DNA of 64,000 nucleotides from Methylocystis sp. H62 (GTDB taxonomy: Bacteria; Pseudomonadota; Alphaproteobacteria; Rhizobiales; Beijerinckiaceae): assembly GCF_015709515.1 (NCBI RefSeq), contig NZ_JADNQZ010000044.1, forward strand, positions 32,931 through 96,930. The letters run 5' to 3'. Below are positions 1-8,694 of this stretch, piece after piece. A program made the translations under genes and the position numbers. The notes below the pieces were generated by a model. It had not been told where the DNA came from and made no database searches. It saw only the letters and a list, made by a program, of their open reading frames with translations. How positions within the stretch are numbered: position 1 is the stretch's first letter; each line of letters opens with the position of its first letter.

Positions 1-275
1 TTATTTGCGTTGCGATTTTCGCGTCGAGCGACGCGGCTCTAGCCTCATCCGCAACCTTTCAGCCGCTCAACACCGCGCTGTCGAGCGTCCTTGATTTTAT
101 GACGGGGACCTTCGCGACGACGGCCGCAACGGTCGCGGTGGCGGCGGTCGGCTATCTCGCGCTCACATCGCGCATTCCATGGGGATGGGCGTTCTCTGTC
201 GTCATTGGCGTCGCGCTGATCTTCGGGGCGGCGCAGGTGGTGACGTCGCTAACCGGCGGGATGGGCGGGCGCTGA
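1..275 (+). CDS. virB2: VirB2/TrbC-family pilin subunit (5' partial)
   Basis: Reading from base 3, an open frame runs to the TGA at 273-275; the start lies before the window. The visible protein begins in a hydrophobic signal segment ending near ASSDAALASS, followed by two hydrophobic stretches separated by a short basic loop (SRIPWGW). This two-helix layout after a signal peptide is that of VirB2/TrbC pilins, which build the conjugative pilus after export. The stop overlaps the virB3 start (TGATG), and virB3-virB4 follow, which supports the call more than sequence alone. Confidence 0.85.
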   Translation, partial: ICVAIFASSDAALASSATFQPLNTALSSVLDFMTGTFATTAATVAVAAVGYLALTSRIPWGWAFSVVIGVALIFGAAQVVTSLTGGMGGR

Positions 276-565
276 TGGCGTCAAGCAGGCCGAAGCTCGA
301 TCCTCTCGTCGGCGGATTGACACGGCCGCCGATGATGCTCGGCGTTCCCTATGTGCTGTTTGTTCTCGAATGCTGCGTTGTCGTGCTGATCTTCATCAAC
401 ACGAAGAATCTGCTGATGTTCCTGTTGTTTCCGCCGATACATGCCGTGGCGTATGTGCTCACGGTTCGGGACAATCGTTTTGTCGATGTGATCCTGACGC
501 GCTTCGGCAAGTGTCCGATTACCCGCAATCACAGATTTTGGGGTGGCGACTCCTACCAGCCGTGA
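275..565 (+). CDS. virB3: VirB3-family T4SS inner-membrane protein
   Basis: This 96-residue protein starts at the ATG overlapping the virB2 stop; an in-frame start further upstream (179) would lie inside virB2 and is not needed. It carries the family hallmark near the N-terminus (LTRPPMMLGVP), one long hydrophobic region around residues 22-60 and a short polar C-terminal tail. VirB3 works with VirB4 at the inner membrane in pilus assembly. It ends 9 bases before virB4. Length and order match the family well. Confidence 0.9.
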   Translation: MASSRPKLDPLVGGLTRPPMMLGVPYVLFVLECCVVVLIFINTKNLLMFLLFPPIHAVAYVLTVRDNRFVDVILTRFGKCPITRNHRFWGGDSYQP

Positions 566-574
566 GGTGGCGAC

Positions 575-3010
575 GTGGCAAAACTCGCAAAGCACATTCT
601 GCGGTCTTTGACGTTCGGCGCGATCGAGGCGAAAGAGGCCTTGATTGCGAAGCATATTCCCTATCTCCGCCACGTAGGGGAAGAGATCGTCAAAACCAAA
701 GACGGTCATTTCCTCATGGTCGTGAAAGTCGGCGGCTTCTGCTTCCAGACGGCCGATCAAGCCGACATCGATATGCGGCTCTCGGCGCGCAACACGCTGC
801 TACGGGCGATGAACGATAGCCGCTTCGCCATCTATTGCCACACGATCCGCCGAGAGGTCACGCCCGAAATCGGCGGCGATTTCGACAACTGGTTCTGCCG
901 GGAGCTGGATCGCCGCTACATGGCAGGACAGGCGAAAAAGCGCATGTTTGTGAATGATCTCTATGTGACGATCATTCGGCGCGGATTCGTCGGCAAGGTC
1001 GGCATGGCGGAGAGGGCCGCGACTCTCTTTCGCAAGGGCCTCGGCGTTGACGAGAAGGAAATCGAACGGGAGGCGATCCGCGAGCTGAAAGACACGACGG
1101 CGAACTATTGCAAGGAGATGGCGAGCTATGCGCCGCGCGCCCTCGGCTGCGTGATGCGCAAAGGCGTCGTCTGTTCCGAAATCGCGGAGTTTCTGACGAT
1201 GCTCATCAATGGCGGCGCGCCGCTGAGCCTTGCGCTGCCGCGCATGCCGCTCGACGCCTATCTCCCGACAAAACGCGTCACCTTCGGAAAAAAGGCGTTG
1301 GAACTGCGCGGCGCCTCATCGGCCGATACGCGGTTCGGGGCAATGCTCTCGGTTCGCGAATATCCCGCCTATACGGGGGCCGGGATGCTCGACGGGCTGC
1401 TCCGCATTCCCCATGAGCTGATCGTGTCGCAGTCCTTCGCGCTCGAAGATCGGGCGCCGGTCATGACGCATATTGCGAAGGTGGAGCGCCAGATCAAAGC
1501 CTCCGACGAAGCCGGAACCGAAGTCGAGGCGGCGATCACGATCGCGCGAAACGAGCTGGTCACAGGCGCGACGGTGCTCGGCTACCATCATCTTACGGTC
1601 TGCGCGCTCGGCCGCACGATCCGCGAGATGGAATCCTGCGTGCAGGCGGCGACGCAGGAGCTGCAGAATTTCGGGACGATTATCGTTCGCGAAGACATGA
1701 ACGCGGAGCCGTGCTTCTGGGCGCAGTTACCGGGCAATTTCGGCTATATCGCCCGCCGCTCCCTGATTTCGTCCCGCAATTTCGTCGGCTTCGCATCCCT
1801 GCATAACTTCGCGGTCGGTCAGAAGGACAAGAACCGTTGGGGACCGGCGATCTCCGTCCTGGAGACGACGAGTCAGACGCCATACTGGTTCAATTTCCAT
1901 CGGCGGCAGGTTGGCAACTTTACCGTTGTCGGCCCGACCGGCTCGGGCAAAACCGTCGGGCTCGGCTTTCTGCTCGCGCAAGCGATGCGCGTGACGCCGC
2001 GCCCGCGCGTCGCCTTCTTCGACAAGGATCGCGGCGCCGATCCGCTGATCCGGGCGATGGGCGGCTCCTATGAGGTTCTGGCGCCGGGCGTGCCAACCGG
2101 CTTCAACCCGCTGCAACTGGCGGGGTCTGCCGAAGACCGCGCCTTTCTCCACGACTTGCTGAGCTTCATGGTCCGGCCACGCGATGGCTCGGACCTGTCG
2201 GCGCAGCAAATCAGGATTATCGAATGCGCGGTCGACCAGATTTTCTCGATTCCCGCGCGCGAGCGCCGGTTTTCCGACGTTGCGCAATTGCTGCGCGGCG
2301 CCGAACGAATGGGGCAGGACGATCTCGCGTCGCGCTTCGACGTCTGGACCAATGCGCGCGGCTGGCTGTTTAATAATGACGTCGATCGCTGGTCGGCCAC
2401 AAACGGCGTCTTCGGCTTCGACATGACGAAAGTGCTCGAAGACGACGATATTCGCACCGCAGCGCTCGGCTACATTTTCCACCGCATTGAAGCGATGATG
2501 GATGGCACACCCATGATGCTGTTCATCGATGAGGGATGGAAAATCCTGACCGACGACAAGTTTGCGTCCTTTCTCAACGACAAGCTGAAAACCATCCGTA
2601 AGCTCAACGGCATTGTCGGATTCGGAACGCAGTCGGCAAAAGACATTATCCAGTCGCCCATGGGGCACACGCTGCTCGAACAGACGCCGACGAATATCTT
2701 CTTCCCGAACGCGAAGGCGGATTATGCGAGCTATGTCGAAGGCTTCAAGCTGTCGGAACGCGAATTCGTATGGGTTCTCAACACCCACCCCGACTCCCGT
2801 CAGTTTTTGATCAAGCATGACCAGGACTCGGTCATCGCGCGTCTCGATCTTTCGGACATGCCCGATTTTGTGAAAGTGCTCTCGGGCAATGTCGAGACGG
2901 TCGCCGAATGCGAGGAATTGCGCGCGCGGGTCGGGAATGATCCGCGCATCTGGGTGCCCATCTTCTGCGATTGGACCGAAGCCCGAAAGGAGGTCGCCGA
3001 TGCGGCTTAG
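575..3010 (+). CDS. virB4: VirB4 T4SS ATPase
   Basis: This 811-residue ATPase powers pilus biogenesis and substrate translocation at the inner membrane. A Walker A motif (GPTGSGKT) lies near residue 453 and a Walker B (MMLFIDEGWK) near residue 647, followed by the FGTQSAKDI segment typical of VirB4/CagE proteins. The N-terminal half matches the VirB4 N-terminal region. The start is GTG at 575, preceded by a GAGGTGG ribosome-binding site. The 3' end overlaps the next gene by 11 bases. The length is normal for VirB4 and no motif is missing. Confidence 0.96.
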   Translation: MAKLAKHILRSLTFGAIEAKEALIAKHIPYLRHVGEEIVKTKDGHFLMVVKVGGFCFQTADQADIDMRLSARNTLLRAMNDSRFAIYCHTIRREVTPEIGGDFDNWFCRELDRRYMAGQAKKRMFVNDLYVTIIRRGFVGKVGMAERAATLFRKGLGVDEKEIEREAIRELKDTTANYCKEMASYAPRALGCVMRKGVVCSEIAEFLTMLINGGAPLSLALPRMPLDAYLPTKRVTFGKKALELRGASSADTRFGAMLSVREYPAYTGAGMLDGLLRIPHELIVSQSFALEDRAPVMTHIAKVERQIKASDEAGTEVEAAITIARNELVTGATVLGYHHLTVCALGRTIREMESCVQAATQELQNFGTIIVREDMNAEPCFWAQLPGNFGYIARRSLISSRNFVGFASLHNFAVGQKDKNRWGPAISVLETTSQTPYWFNFHRRQVGNFTVVGPTGSGKTVGLGFLLAQAMRVTPRPRVAFFDKDRGADPLIRAMGGSYEVLAPGVPTGFNPLQLAGSAEDRAFLHDLLSFMVRPRDGSDLSAQQIRIIECAVDQIFSIPARERRFSDVAQLLRGAERMGQDDLASRFDVWTNARGWLFNNDVDRWSATNGVFGFDMTKVLEDDDIRTAALGYIFHRIEAMMDGTPMMLFIDEGWKILTDDKFASFLNDKLKTIRKLNGIVGFGTQSAKDIIQSPMGHTLLEQTPTNIFFPNAKADYASYVEGFKLSEREFVWVLNTHPDSRQFLIKHDQDSVIARLDLSDMPDFVKVLSGNVETVAECEELRARVGNDPRIWVPIFCDWTEARKEVADAA

Positions 3011-3668
3011 CCTTGGCGTCGCCGTGGCCGGCTTCTTGTGGGCCGCTACGGCGGGAGCGATCGAGCCTGTGATCGATCCGCCACGCGAGGGGACGGAAAA
3101 GAGCATCGCCGACTGCATAAAAAAGGCGCGGGTCTATAAGGACCAGACGCTCGAGCCGTCGCAAGCGATCACCAAGAGCCATAAGACGCCGGGTTCGGCG
3201 GCCGGCTCCGTGCCGCCTGTGGGCAGCGCTGACGTGTCGGGTTCCCGGTCCGACGCGTCCGGCGGTTCGCTCTCCAATATGGATCTGAGCAATCTAACCC
3301 CGACGCAGCCGACAAGTGGGCCCGCCGCCTATACACCGCAGTCCCTCAATCTGAAGGCGTCGGCGCAAACGGTTTCATCGCTGCAACAAATGGCGCCAGC
3401 GCTGGCCTCGAACACGTCGGATCAACGCTACGCGTCGCTGGCGATCGGCGCGCTGCCGCTCGCGCAGGGCGCATGGGACCAAAACAGTCAAGCGAGATCG
3501 AATATTGGCGCGCTTTGGAACCAGCTGATTATGGCCGGGCTTCTGACCACGCAACTCGTGAATCAGCGCAACGTCAATGTCACAGGCGGCAGCAGTTACG
3601 CCGCCAATATTTTTAGCTTCGACCCCGCACGGGCGACATTCGTCGACCCGCGTGTGTCGCCTCAATAG
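3000..3668 (+). CDS. Secreted T4SS-operon protein, unrecognised family
   Basis: The ATG at 3000 overlaps the end of virB4 and is followed by a signal peptide (cleavage near TAGAIEP), giving 222 residues. The mature protein has a short charged section with one Cys, a Ser/Gly/Pro-rich linker (about residues 55-115) and an Ala/Gln-rich helical C-terminal half. It ends with SFDPARATFVDPR, resembling the end of the next protein (SFDASKATLVGQ), so the two may be distant paralogues or share a docking element. Its place between virB4 and the virB5-like gene suggests a periplasmic or pilus-associated role. I do not recognise the family. Confidence 0.7.
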   Translation: MRLSLGVAVAGFLWAATAGAIEPVIDPPREGTEKSIADCIKKARVYKDQTLEPSQAITKSHKTPGSAAGSVPPVGSADVSGSRSDASGGSLSNMDLSNLTPTQPTSGPAAYTPQSLNLKASAQTVSSLQQMAPALASNTSDQRYASLAIGALPLAQGAWDQNSQARSNIGALWNQLIMAGLLTTQLVNQRNVNVTGGSSYAANIFSFDPARATFVDPRVSPQ

Positions 3669-3680
3669 GGGAGTGCGATC

Positions 3681-4397
3681 ATGAAGACTCTGCTTTTCAT
3701 TTGCCTCGCATTACTCGCCGGCGCCGGCACCGCCCATGCGCAAATGGCGGTGCATGACAATCCAACATTTATGCAAGCGCAGCAAACAGCGTCGCATACG
3801 GCGCAGATCATGAACTCGAATGAGAACATATTGAACACGGTGAACCAGACACTCGCCGCCGTCACCGGAAGCCGCTCAACCGGGTCGCTGTCCTCGATGG
3901 GCCTTGGCGGCGGCTTTCAAATGTCGAGCGTGCCGGAGCTGGGTTCGCTTCTTGGCGGCGGCGGCCTGTCGATGAACGGCCTCGGCTCCTATGGCGCGCT
4001 GGCGTCGGATATCATCAACGGGCTCAATCTTGTCAAAACGCTCACCGGCGGCTCGTCCGCCGGGGCGCCGACCGACCAAGCCTATTCGGGCGCGGTCAAT
4101 ACATCCGCGGCGGTTACGGCGGCGGTGGCGGGCGGACAGGCGGCCTCCACCGCGCGCTCCTCGGCCTTCCAGGGCGCGCAAGGCCAAATCGGCTCGTCCG
4201 CCGACATCAAGGCCTCGGTCGATCAAAACTCGCAGATACAGACGCAGACGGGGCTGACGATCAATGAGCTGATCGGCTCCGTGAATCTCACCAACGCGTC
4301 GCTCAATGCGCAGCAACAGCAGGATCTGGCGGCGCAGTCGAAACTCTCGAACATGATGTCGTTCGATGCGTCAAAGGCGACGCTGGTCGGGCAGTGA
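3681..4397 (+). CDS. virB5: VirB5-like minor pilin / T4SS secreted protein
   Basis: A 238-residue protein with a clear signal peptide (cleavage after AGTAHA) and a GGGGAG ribosome-binding site. After the leader come a helical segment (DNPTFMQAQQTA...), a Gly/Ser-rich middle and another helical region rich in Gln and Ala. VirB5/TrbJ proteins sit at the pilus tip and help contact the recipient. The assignment rests on order (after virB4, before virB6) and on the signal peptide plus helical layout, because VirB5 sequences diverge strongly. The ending resembles that of the upstream protein. Confidence 0.65.
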   Translation: MKTLLFICLALLAGAGTAHAQMAVHDNPTFMQAQQTASHTAQIMNSNENILNTVNQTLAAVTGSRSTGSLSSMGLGGGFQMSSVPELGSLLGGGGLSMNGLGSYGALASDIINGLNLVKTLTGGSSAGAPTDQAYSGAVNTSAAVTAAVAGGQAASTARSSAFQGAQGQIGSSADIKASVDQNSQIQTQTGLTINELIGSVNLTNASLNAQQQQDLAAQSKLSNMMSFDASKATLVGQ

Positions 4398-4411
4398 GAA
4401 AGGGCAGGCGA

Positions 4412-4585
4412 ATGCGGCGATGGTGGATAAGATCGGCGCTTGTCGCCGCCCTGGCGGTCGGGACGGTTGCACTTTCGTCCTGCGCGCACAGGGATTTGAT
4501 TGCGCCCTGCACACGCGATAGCAGGATGACGTTCGGCGCCGCCTATGCCGACGATTGCGGGCCGATGCGCCCTGTCAATCGCTGA
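4412..4585 (+). CDS. Small lipoprotein (VirB7- or entry-exclusion-like)
   Basis: A 57-residue protein started at ATG 4412, which has an AGGGCAGG ribosome-binding site; a GTG at 4394 is possible but overlaps the previous gene. The N-terminus is basic, then hydrophobic, and ends in a lipobox (LSSC), predicting an outer-membrane lipoprotein. The mature part is only about 35 residues and contains two further Cys. In this position, before virB6, such proteins are either VirB7, which pairs with VirB9, or entry-exclusion lipoproteins. The sequence does not decide between them. Confidence 0.7.
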   Translation: MRRWWIRSALVAALAVGTVALSSCAHRDLIAPCTRDSRMTFGAAYADDCGPMRPVNR

Positions 4586-4597
4586 GGCCACGCCACC

Positions 4598-5692
4598 ATG
4601 GATATGGTGACGCAGCTCTTTCAGAGGGTCGACACGATCGCGGTTAGCGCCATTGAAGTGATCTACGATTCGATCGCGACCGAGCTGCTTCCCGTCTTCA
4701 CCGTCGCTTTGACGGCTTACATCGCATATTGGGGCTATGAAATGGTCTACGGCCGCGCGCCGCTGACAGCGGGCGCGTTTCTGTGGCGAATCTTTCGGAT
4801 CGGCCTGATTTACGCCGTTGGCTTTTACTGGAGCGACTTTTCGCAGATCGTCGTCGAGGTGTTTACGAAGACGGCGAACGGAATCGCGACGGCCATTTGC
4901 ACGGGAACGGGAGGCACGTCGTGCGGCGCGCCGGAAACGACCGTCGCGGCCCAGCTCTCGAATTTGTTTTCGACCGCGATGCAAGCGGCAAAGGTGATCG
5001 CCGCTTCCGGCGGATGGGGAGCCGCAATCGGACTTTCGCTAATGGCGATTGTCCTGGTTCTGCTCACAGTGATTTTCGTGGCGCTCGCGATCACCTACGT
5101 TTTGGTCGGCAAGATTGCGCTCTTCATTCTGCTCGGGCTCGCGCCGCTCTTTATCGCAATGGCGCTATTCGAGTTCTCGTCGGCTCTCTTTTCCGGGTGG
5201 CTGCGGACCTGCGCCCAATACGCAATCGTTCCCGCGATTGTCTATGGCGTTCTCGGCTTTCTGCTCACGCTGATGACGGCGACGGTCAACAATCTCAGCG
5301 GGATCACAGACGTGAGTTCAGGTCTGACGGTCATCGCGCCGTTTCTGATTTTGTGCCTTGTGGGATCGTTCATCTTGCCGCTCTCCCTGTCGATCGCCGC
5401 GTCGATCGCCGGCGGACATGCGTTGCACAACGCCTTGCCCGGGACCGCTATGCGCGGCGTGAGAGATTATGCGTATTGGCGTATCGCGCGAGGCTGGCAA
5501 AATGGCGGCGGCGCGCGGTCGGAGCCGGCCGCGCTCCCGCCCCCACATGCAACCATAACCCAAGGGGCGGCGACGATTTCGCCCGGGGCTGGCAGTCGCG
5601 ACTTTTCCGCCGATCCACGCGCCGAGCAAGTGGCGGGCGCGCTGATCGAAGCCCGCGTCGCGCAAGCGCGCGCCCGAAATCGTGAAGGCTGA
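4598..5692 (+). CDS. virB6: VirB6/TrbL-family T4SS inner-membrane channel protein
   Basis: A 364-residue polytopic membrane protein with about six hydrophobic segments between residues 25 and 285 and a polar, Ala/Pro-rich C-terminal tail of about 65 residues. The segment near WGYEMVYGRAP and the central membrane cluster fit VirB6/TrbL proteins, which form part of the inner-membrane channel for transferred DNA. It lies 12 bases after the lipoprotein gene and 5 bases before virB8. Confidence 0.9.
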   Translation: MDMVTQLFQRVDTIAVSAIEVIYDSIATELLPVFTVALTAYIAYWGYEMVYGRAPLTAGAFLWRIFRIGLIYAVGFYWSDFSQIVVEVFTKTANGIATAICTGTGGTSCGAPETTVAAQLSNLFSTAMQAAKVIAASGGWGAAIGLSLMAIVLVLLTVIFVALAITYVLVGKIALFILLGLAPLFIAMALFEFSSALFSGWLRTCAQYAIVPAIVYGVLGFLLTLMTATVNNLSGITDVSSGLTVIAPFLILCLVGSFILPLSLSIAASIAGGHALHNALPGTAMRGVRDYAYWRIARGWQNGGGARSEPAALPPPHATITQGAATISPGAGSRDFSADPRAEQVAGALIEARVAQARARNREG

Positions 5693-5697
5693 GGCAG

Positions 5698-6489
5698 ATG
5701 CAAATCAAGGCGGGAAACGGGGTCGACCAGCCCCTCGTGAACGAGTCCTACTTTCACGACGGCGCGCGCTGGGAGCGGGATATTTACCGGCGTCTCGAGA
5801 TTTCAAGAAATGTCTGGCGCGTCGTCGCGGTCGCGGCGCTCGTTTGTCTTGCGATCGGGCTGCTGACCCTGCTGTCGCTGGTTCCACTCAAATCAACCGA
5901 AGTCGTGACGTTGCTCGTCGACAAGGCGACGGGTTTTGTCGAGGTCGCCAAACCTTTGGAAGAAGGCGGGCCGATTTCGCAGCGCGAAGCGGTCACGCAA
6001 GCCAATATCGTTCGCTACATTCGCGCCCGCGAAACCTATGATCCGCCCGCCCTACGGGACAATTTCGAGCTGGCGTCGCTGCTCTCAGCCGGACAAGCCA
6101 GCAAGGATCTGCAGGAAGCCTTCTCGCCGAACAATCTTCATAACCCGGTCAAGCTCTACGGGATCAACGGCCGCATCCGCGTCATCGTTCATAGCGTGAA
6201 TTTCCTGTCGCAAGGGTGGATGGAGAACCCCAAATCGCCAGCGACAGCGGCCGTGCGCTTTACCTCCGTTCGCACAAGCGATCGCGAGCGGATGGAAGAG
6301 CACTGGGCCGCGAATGTGCGCTTTCGCTACACGGCGGAGCCGATGAAGAACGAATGGCGGTGGGACAATCCGCTCGGCTTTCAGGTTATCGAATATCGGA
6401 AGGACCAGGAGACTGTCGCGCCAATCGTCGGCGCGGCCCCGGTCGAAGCGCCGACCGTTGCGCCACCGACGGGAGCCCCCGCGCCATGA
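5698..6489 (+). CDS. virB8: VirB8 T4SS core component
   Basis: A 263-residue bitopic protein: a cytoplasmic N-terminus of about 40 residues, one membrane segment near residues 42-64, then a periplasmic NTF2-like domain ending in sequence typical of VirB8 (WRWDNPLGFQV). The last about 25 residues are a Pro/Ala/Val-rich tail that most relatives lack or vary. VirB8 is an assembly factor of the inner-membrane complex. Its stop overlaps the virB9 start (ATGA), so translation is probably coupled. Confidence 0.93.
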   Translation: MQIKAGNGVDQPLVNESYFHDGARWERDIYRRLEISRNVWRVVAVAALVCLAIGLLTLLSLVPLKSTEVVTLLVDKATGFVEVAKPLEEGGPISQREAVTQANIVRYIRARETYDPPALRDNFELASLLSAGQASKDLQEAFSPNNLHNPVKLYGINGRIRVIVHSVNFLSQGWMENPKSPATAAVRFTSVRTSDRERMEEHWAANVRFRYTAEPMKNEWRWDNPLGFQVIEYRKDQETVAPIVGAAPVEAPTVAPPTGAPAP

Positions 6490-7334
6490 GAGCGATCTCC
6501 CTTCTTCTGGTGTTGACTATGTTCGCCGCCGCTCCCGCGCTGGCCGAACAGGCGCCGCGCGCAGTCATCCAGGACTCCCGTATCCGAACCGTGCCGTTTC
6601 AGCGTGACAATGTTGTCGTGGTGCATGGCGCGCTCGGCGTCTCGACGATGGTCGCGTTTGGTGACGATGAACGCATCGAAACCGTCGCGATCGGCGATTC
6701 CGTCGGATGGCAGGCTGTGCCGGACCAGTCGAAGCGCTTTCTCTTCATCAAGCCGCTCGAAACCCATGCCGTCACCAATATGAACGTCGTGACGCGAAAG
6801 CGCATCTACAATTTTCTCCTGCGGGCCGTCGATAATCGGGCGTCGGTGGTGTTCAAGGTCCGCTTTACCTATCCCGATGTCGAAGAGGATCAGCGTCTCT
6901 TGGCGCTCGCGAAAGCGAAGGCCGCGATGCCCAATTATCGCGCGCTCATGTCGCGGCCCGGCACGAATTTCGATTACACCTACAAAGGCCAGATCACGGC
7001 AAAGCCCGATTTCGTCTTTGACGACGGGATCAAGACCTATTTCCGGTTCGGCGGAGAGGTCCCGGCGATCTTCCTCGTGAAGCCCGATCGCAGCGAAACG
7101 CTCGTCAATTACCGCCGCGAAGGCGAGATTATCGTGGTCGACAAGGTCGCCGGGCAATTCACCATGCGAAAGGGTGACGAGATGGCCTGCGTGTTCAATC
7201 TGCGCGCCGAGTCCATGCCCGCGCCGATCACGTGGGAAACCGATGTGCAGCCGCAATATCAAGCCGAACACGCGACGCAACCGTTCTGGACGCAGATTTT
7301 AGCGCCGGGGCAGGCCGCGTCATCAGCGCAATAG
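6486..7334 (+). CDS. virB9: VirB9/TrbG T4SS outer-membrane complex protein
   Basis: A 282-residue periplasmic protein with a signal peptide (residues 1-20, ending APALAEQ). The N-terminal domain contains the GDSVGWQ segment and the C-terminal domain has the FDYTYKG and FRFGGEVPAIF elements conserved in VirB9. It forms the outer-membrane core with VirB10 and VirB7. The start at 6486 overlaps the virB8 stop; frames further upstream run inside virB8 and were rejected. Confidence 0.94.
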   Translation: MRAISLLLVLTMFAAAPALAEQAPRAVIQDSRIRTVPFQRDNVVVVHGALGVSTMVAFGDDERIETVAIGDSVGWQAVPDQSKRFLFIKPLETHAVTNMNVVTRKRIYNFLLRAVDNRASVVFKVRFTYPDVEEDQRLLALAKAKAAMPNYRALMSRPGTNFDYTYKGQITAKPDFVFDDGIKTYFRFGGEVPAIFLVKPDRSETLVNYRREGEIIVVDKVAGQFTMRKGDEMACVFNLRAESMPAPITWETDVQPQYQAEHATQPFWTQILAPGQAASSAQ

Positions 7335-7350
7335 ACGGAGGGAAACCGAC

Positions 7351-8694
7351 ATGGCTGCGGATTTCGATGAGGAGGGACGCCTCGCAGGCGAAACCATCAC
7401 GCGCCAGTCGTCCAATCCGGGGATGGCCCTGGGTGCGCTTTTCTTCGCCCTCGCCGTGCTTGTCCTCGGCCTGTTCTGGTATGCGTCCGCGCGCAAGCAG
7501 AACCGGCCGCAAAACGTCGCCGAAGAAACATTCGCGACGGCGAGGTTGCAGCCGGGGCTCGGCATCAACGCGACGCCGGCGCCCGCGCCGCCTCAAAACA
7601 AATTCGTGATCCCGCCGCCGGTCGTTGTGAATGATCCACCGCCCGCGCCGAAGGCGGAACCTTTCGACGATAGCGAAGCGAAGCGCCTCGCCGAACTGGA
7701 GCGGCTGCGCAAGGAGGCGGAAGCGAGAATACAGGCGCGTCTGCGCTCCCCGATGCTGATCGTCAGCGACAAGGAAGGCCTCACGAATGGCGATCCGTCA
7801 AGAGTGACGGCCGAAGACAAGGAGGAAGATCCGCATCGGCGGTTCCTCGCCAATTCTGAGCGGCAGGTGACGAAGGCTTACGCGGAAGAAATCAGGCGGA
7901 CTGATGCCCTTGTCCCGCAAGGCTACATGATCCGGGCGACGCTGGAGACGGCGATCCAGTCTGATCTGACGGGCATGGTGCGGGCAATTACAACGGAAGA
8001 TGTCTATTCCTTTGATGGCCGCCGCGTTCTGATCCCGAAAGGAACGATGCTCACCGGCGAATATAAATCGGGTCTCGCCTATGGGCAGACCCGGGTTTTC
8101 GTCGTGTGGACGCGCCTGCTTCGCGCCGATGGCGTGTCGCTGATGCTGCAATCGCCGGGAACGGATGCGCTTGGTCGTTCGGGGCTAACCGGCGAGGTCG
8201 ACACCCATTTCCTGCAACGCTTCGGCAGCGCCACATTGCTGACGCTGGCCGGCGGGGCCGCGCAATTCGCGTCGGCGCTGGGACAAAATTTCAATCAGAA
8301 TCAAGGCCAGCAATTCGTACTCGATCCCGCATCGGGAACGCTGATCCCGCTCAATGCAGTGTCGCAGGGACAAATTCTACTGAATGCGCGTCAGATCGGT
8401 GCGCAAACGGTCGCACAAAGCATCACGCGCATGGCGCAGGAAGCCTTGCGCAACGACATCAAGGTTCCGCCGACGATCCATATCGACCAGGGAACGCCCG
8501 TGATCGTGTTTGTCAAACGCGATCTCGATTTCTCCGATCTCTACCCCGATCCTGTGAAAGAGGCGTTGTATGAACTTCGTCACCCCAAGAAAGCCGCAGG
8601 CGCCCGAGGTTGCGACGCGCCCGCTCTGGGAGACGCTGCCGGTCTACTTCCGCGAGGCTGCGCGTCCGATTCAGCGCTGGTTAGAAGATATTGA
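7351..8694 (+). CDS. virB10: VirB10/TrbI T4SS core protein with extended C-terminus
   Basis: A 447-residue protein with a cytoplasmic N-terminus, a membrane segment near residues 26-48, a Pro-rich spacer, a charged helix and the TrbI/VirB10 beta-barrel domain (LIPKGTMLTGEY, then a two-helix antenna region). The usual family end is reached near DLDFSDLY, but here the frame continues about 45 residues and overlaps the start of virB11 by 125 bases. The extension is basic and low in complexity; it may reflect loss of the ancestral stop codon. The core domain is intact. Confidence 0.93.
   Translation: MAADFDEEGRLAGETITRQSSNPGMALGALFFALAVLVLGLFWYASARKQNRPQNVAEETFATARLQPGLGINATPAPAPPQNKFVIPPPVVVNDPPPAPKAEPFDDSEAKRLAELERLRKEAEARIQARLRSPMLIVSDKEGLTNGDPSRVTAEDKEEDPHRRFLANSERQVTKAYAEEIRRTDALVPQGYMIRATLETAIQSDLTGMVRAITTEDVYSFDGRRVLIPKGTMLTGEYKSGLAYGQTRVFVVWTRLLRADGVSLMLQSPGTDALGRSGLTGEVDTHFLQRFGSATLLTLAGGAAQFASALGQNFNQNQGQQFVLDPASGTLIPLNAVSQGQILLNARQIGAQTVAQSITRMAQEALRNDIKVPPTIHIDQGTPVIVFVKRDLDFSDLYPDPVKEALYELRHPKKAAGARGCDAPALGDAAGLLPRGCASDSALVRRY

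Noticed and set aside
1727..3118. 463-residue open frame on the minus strand
   Set aside because: It lies antisense to virB4 and shows Arg/Asp/His-rich shadow composition without any domain.
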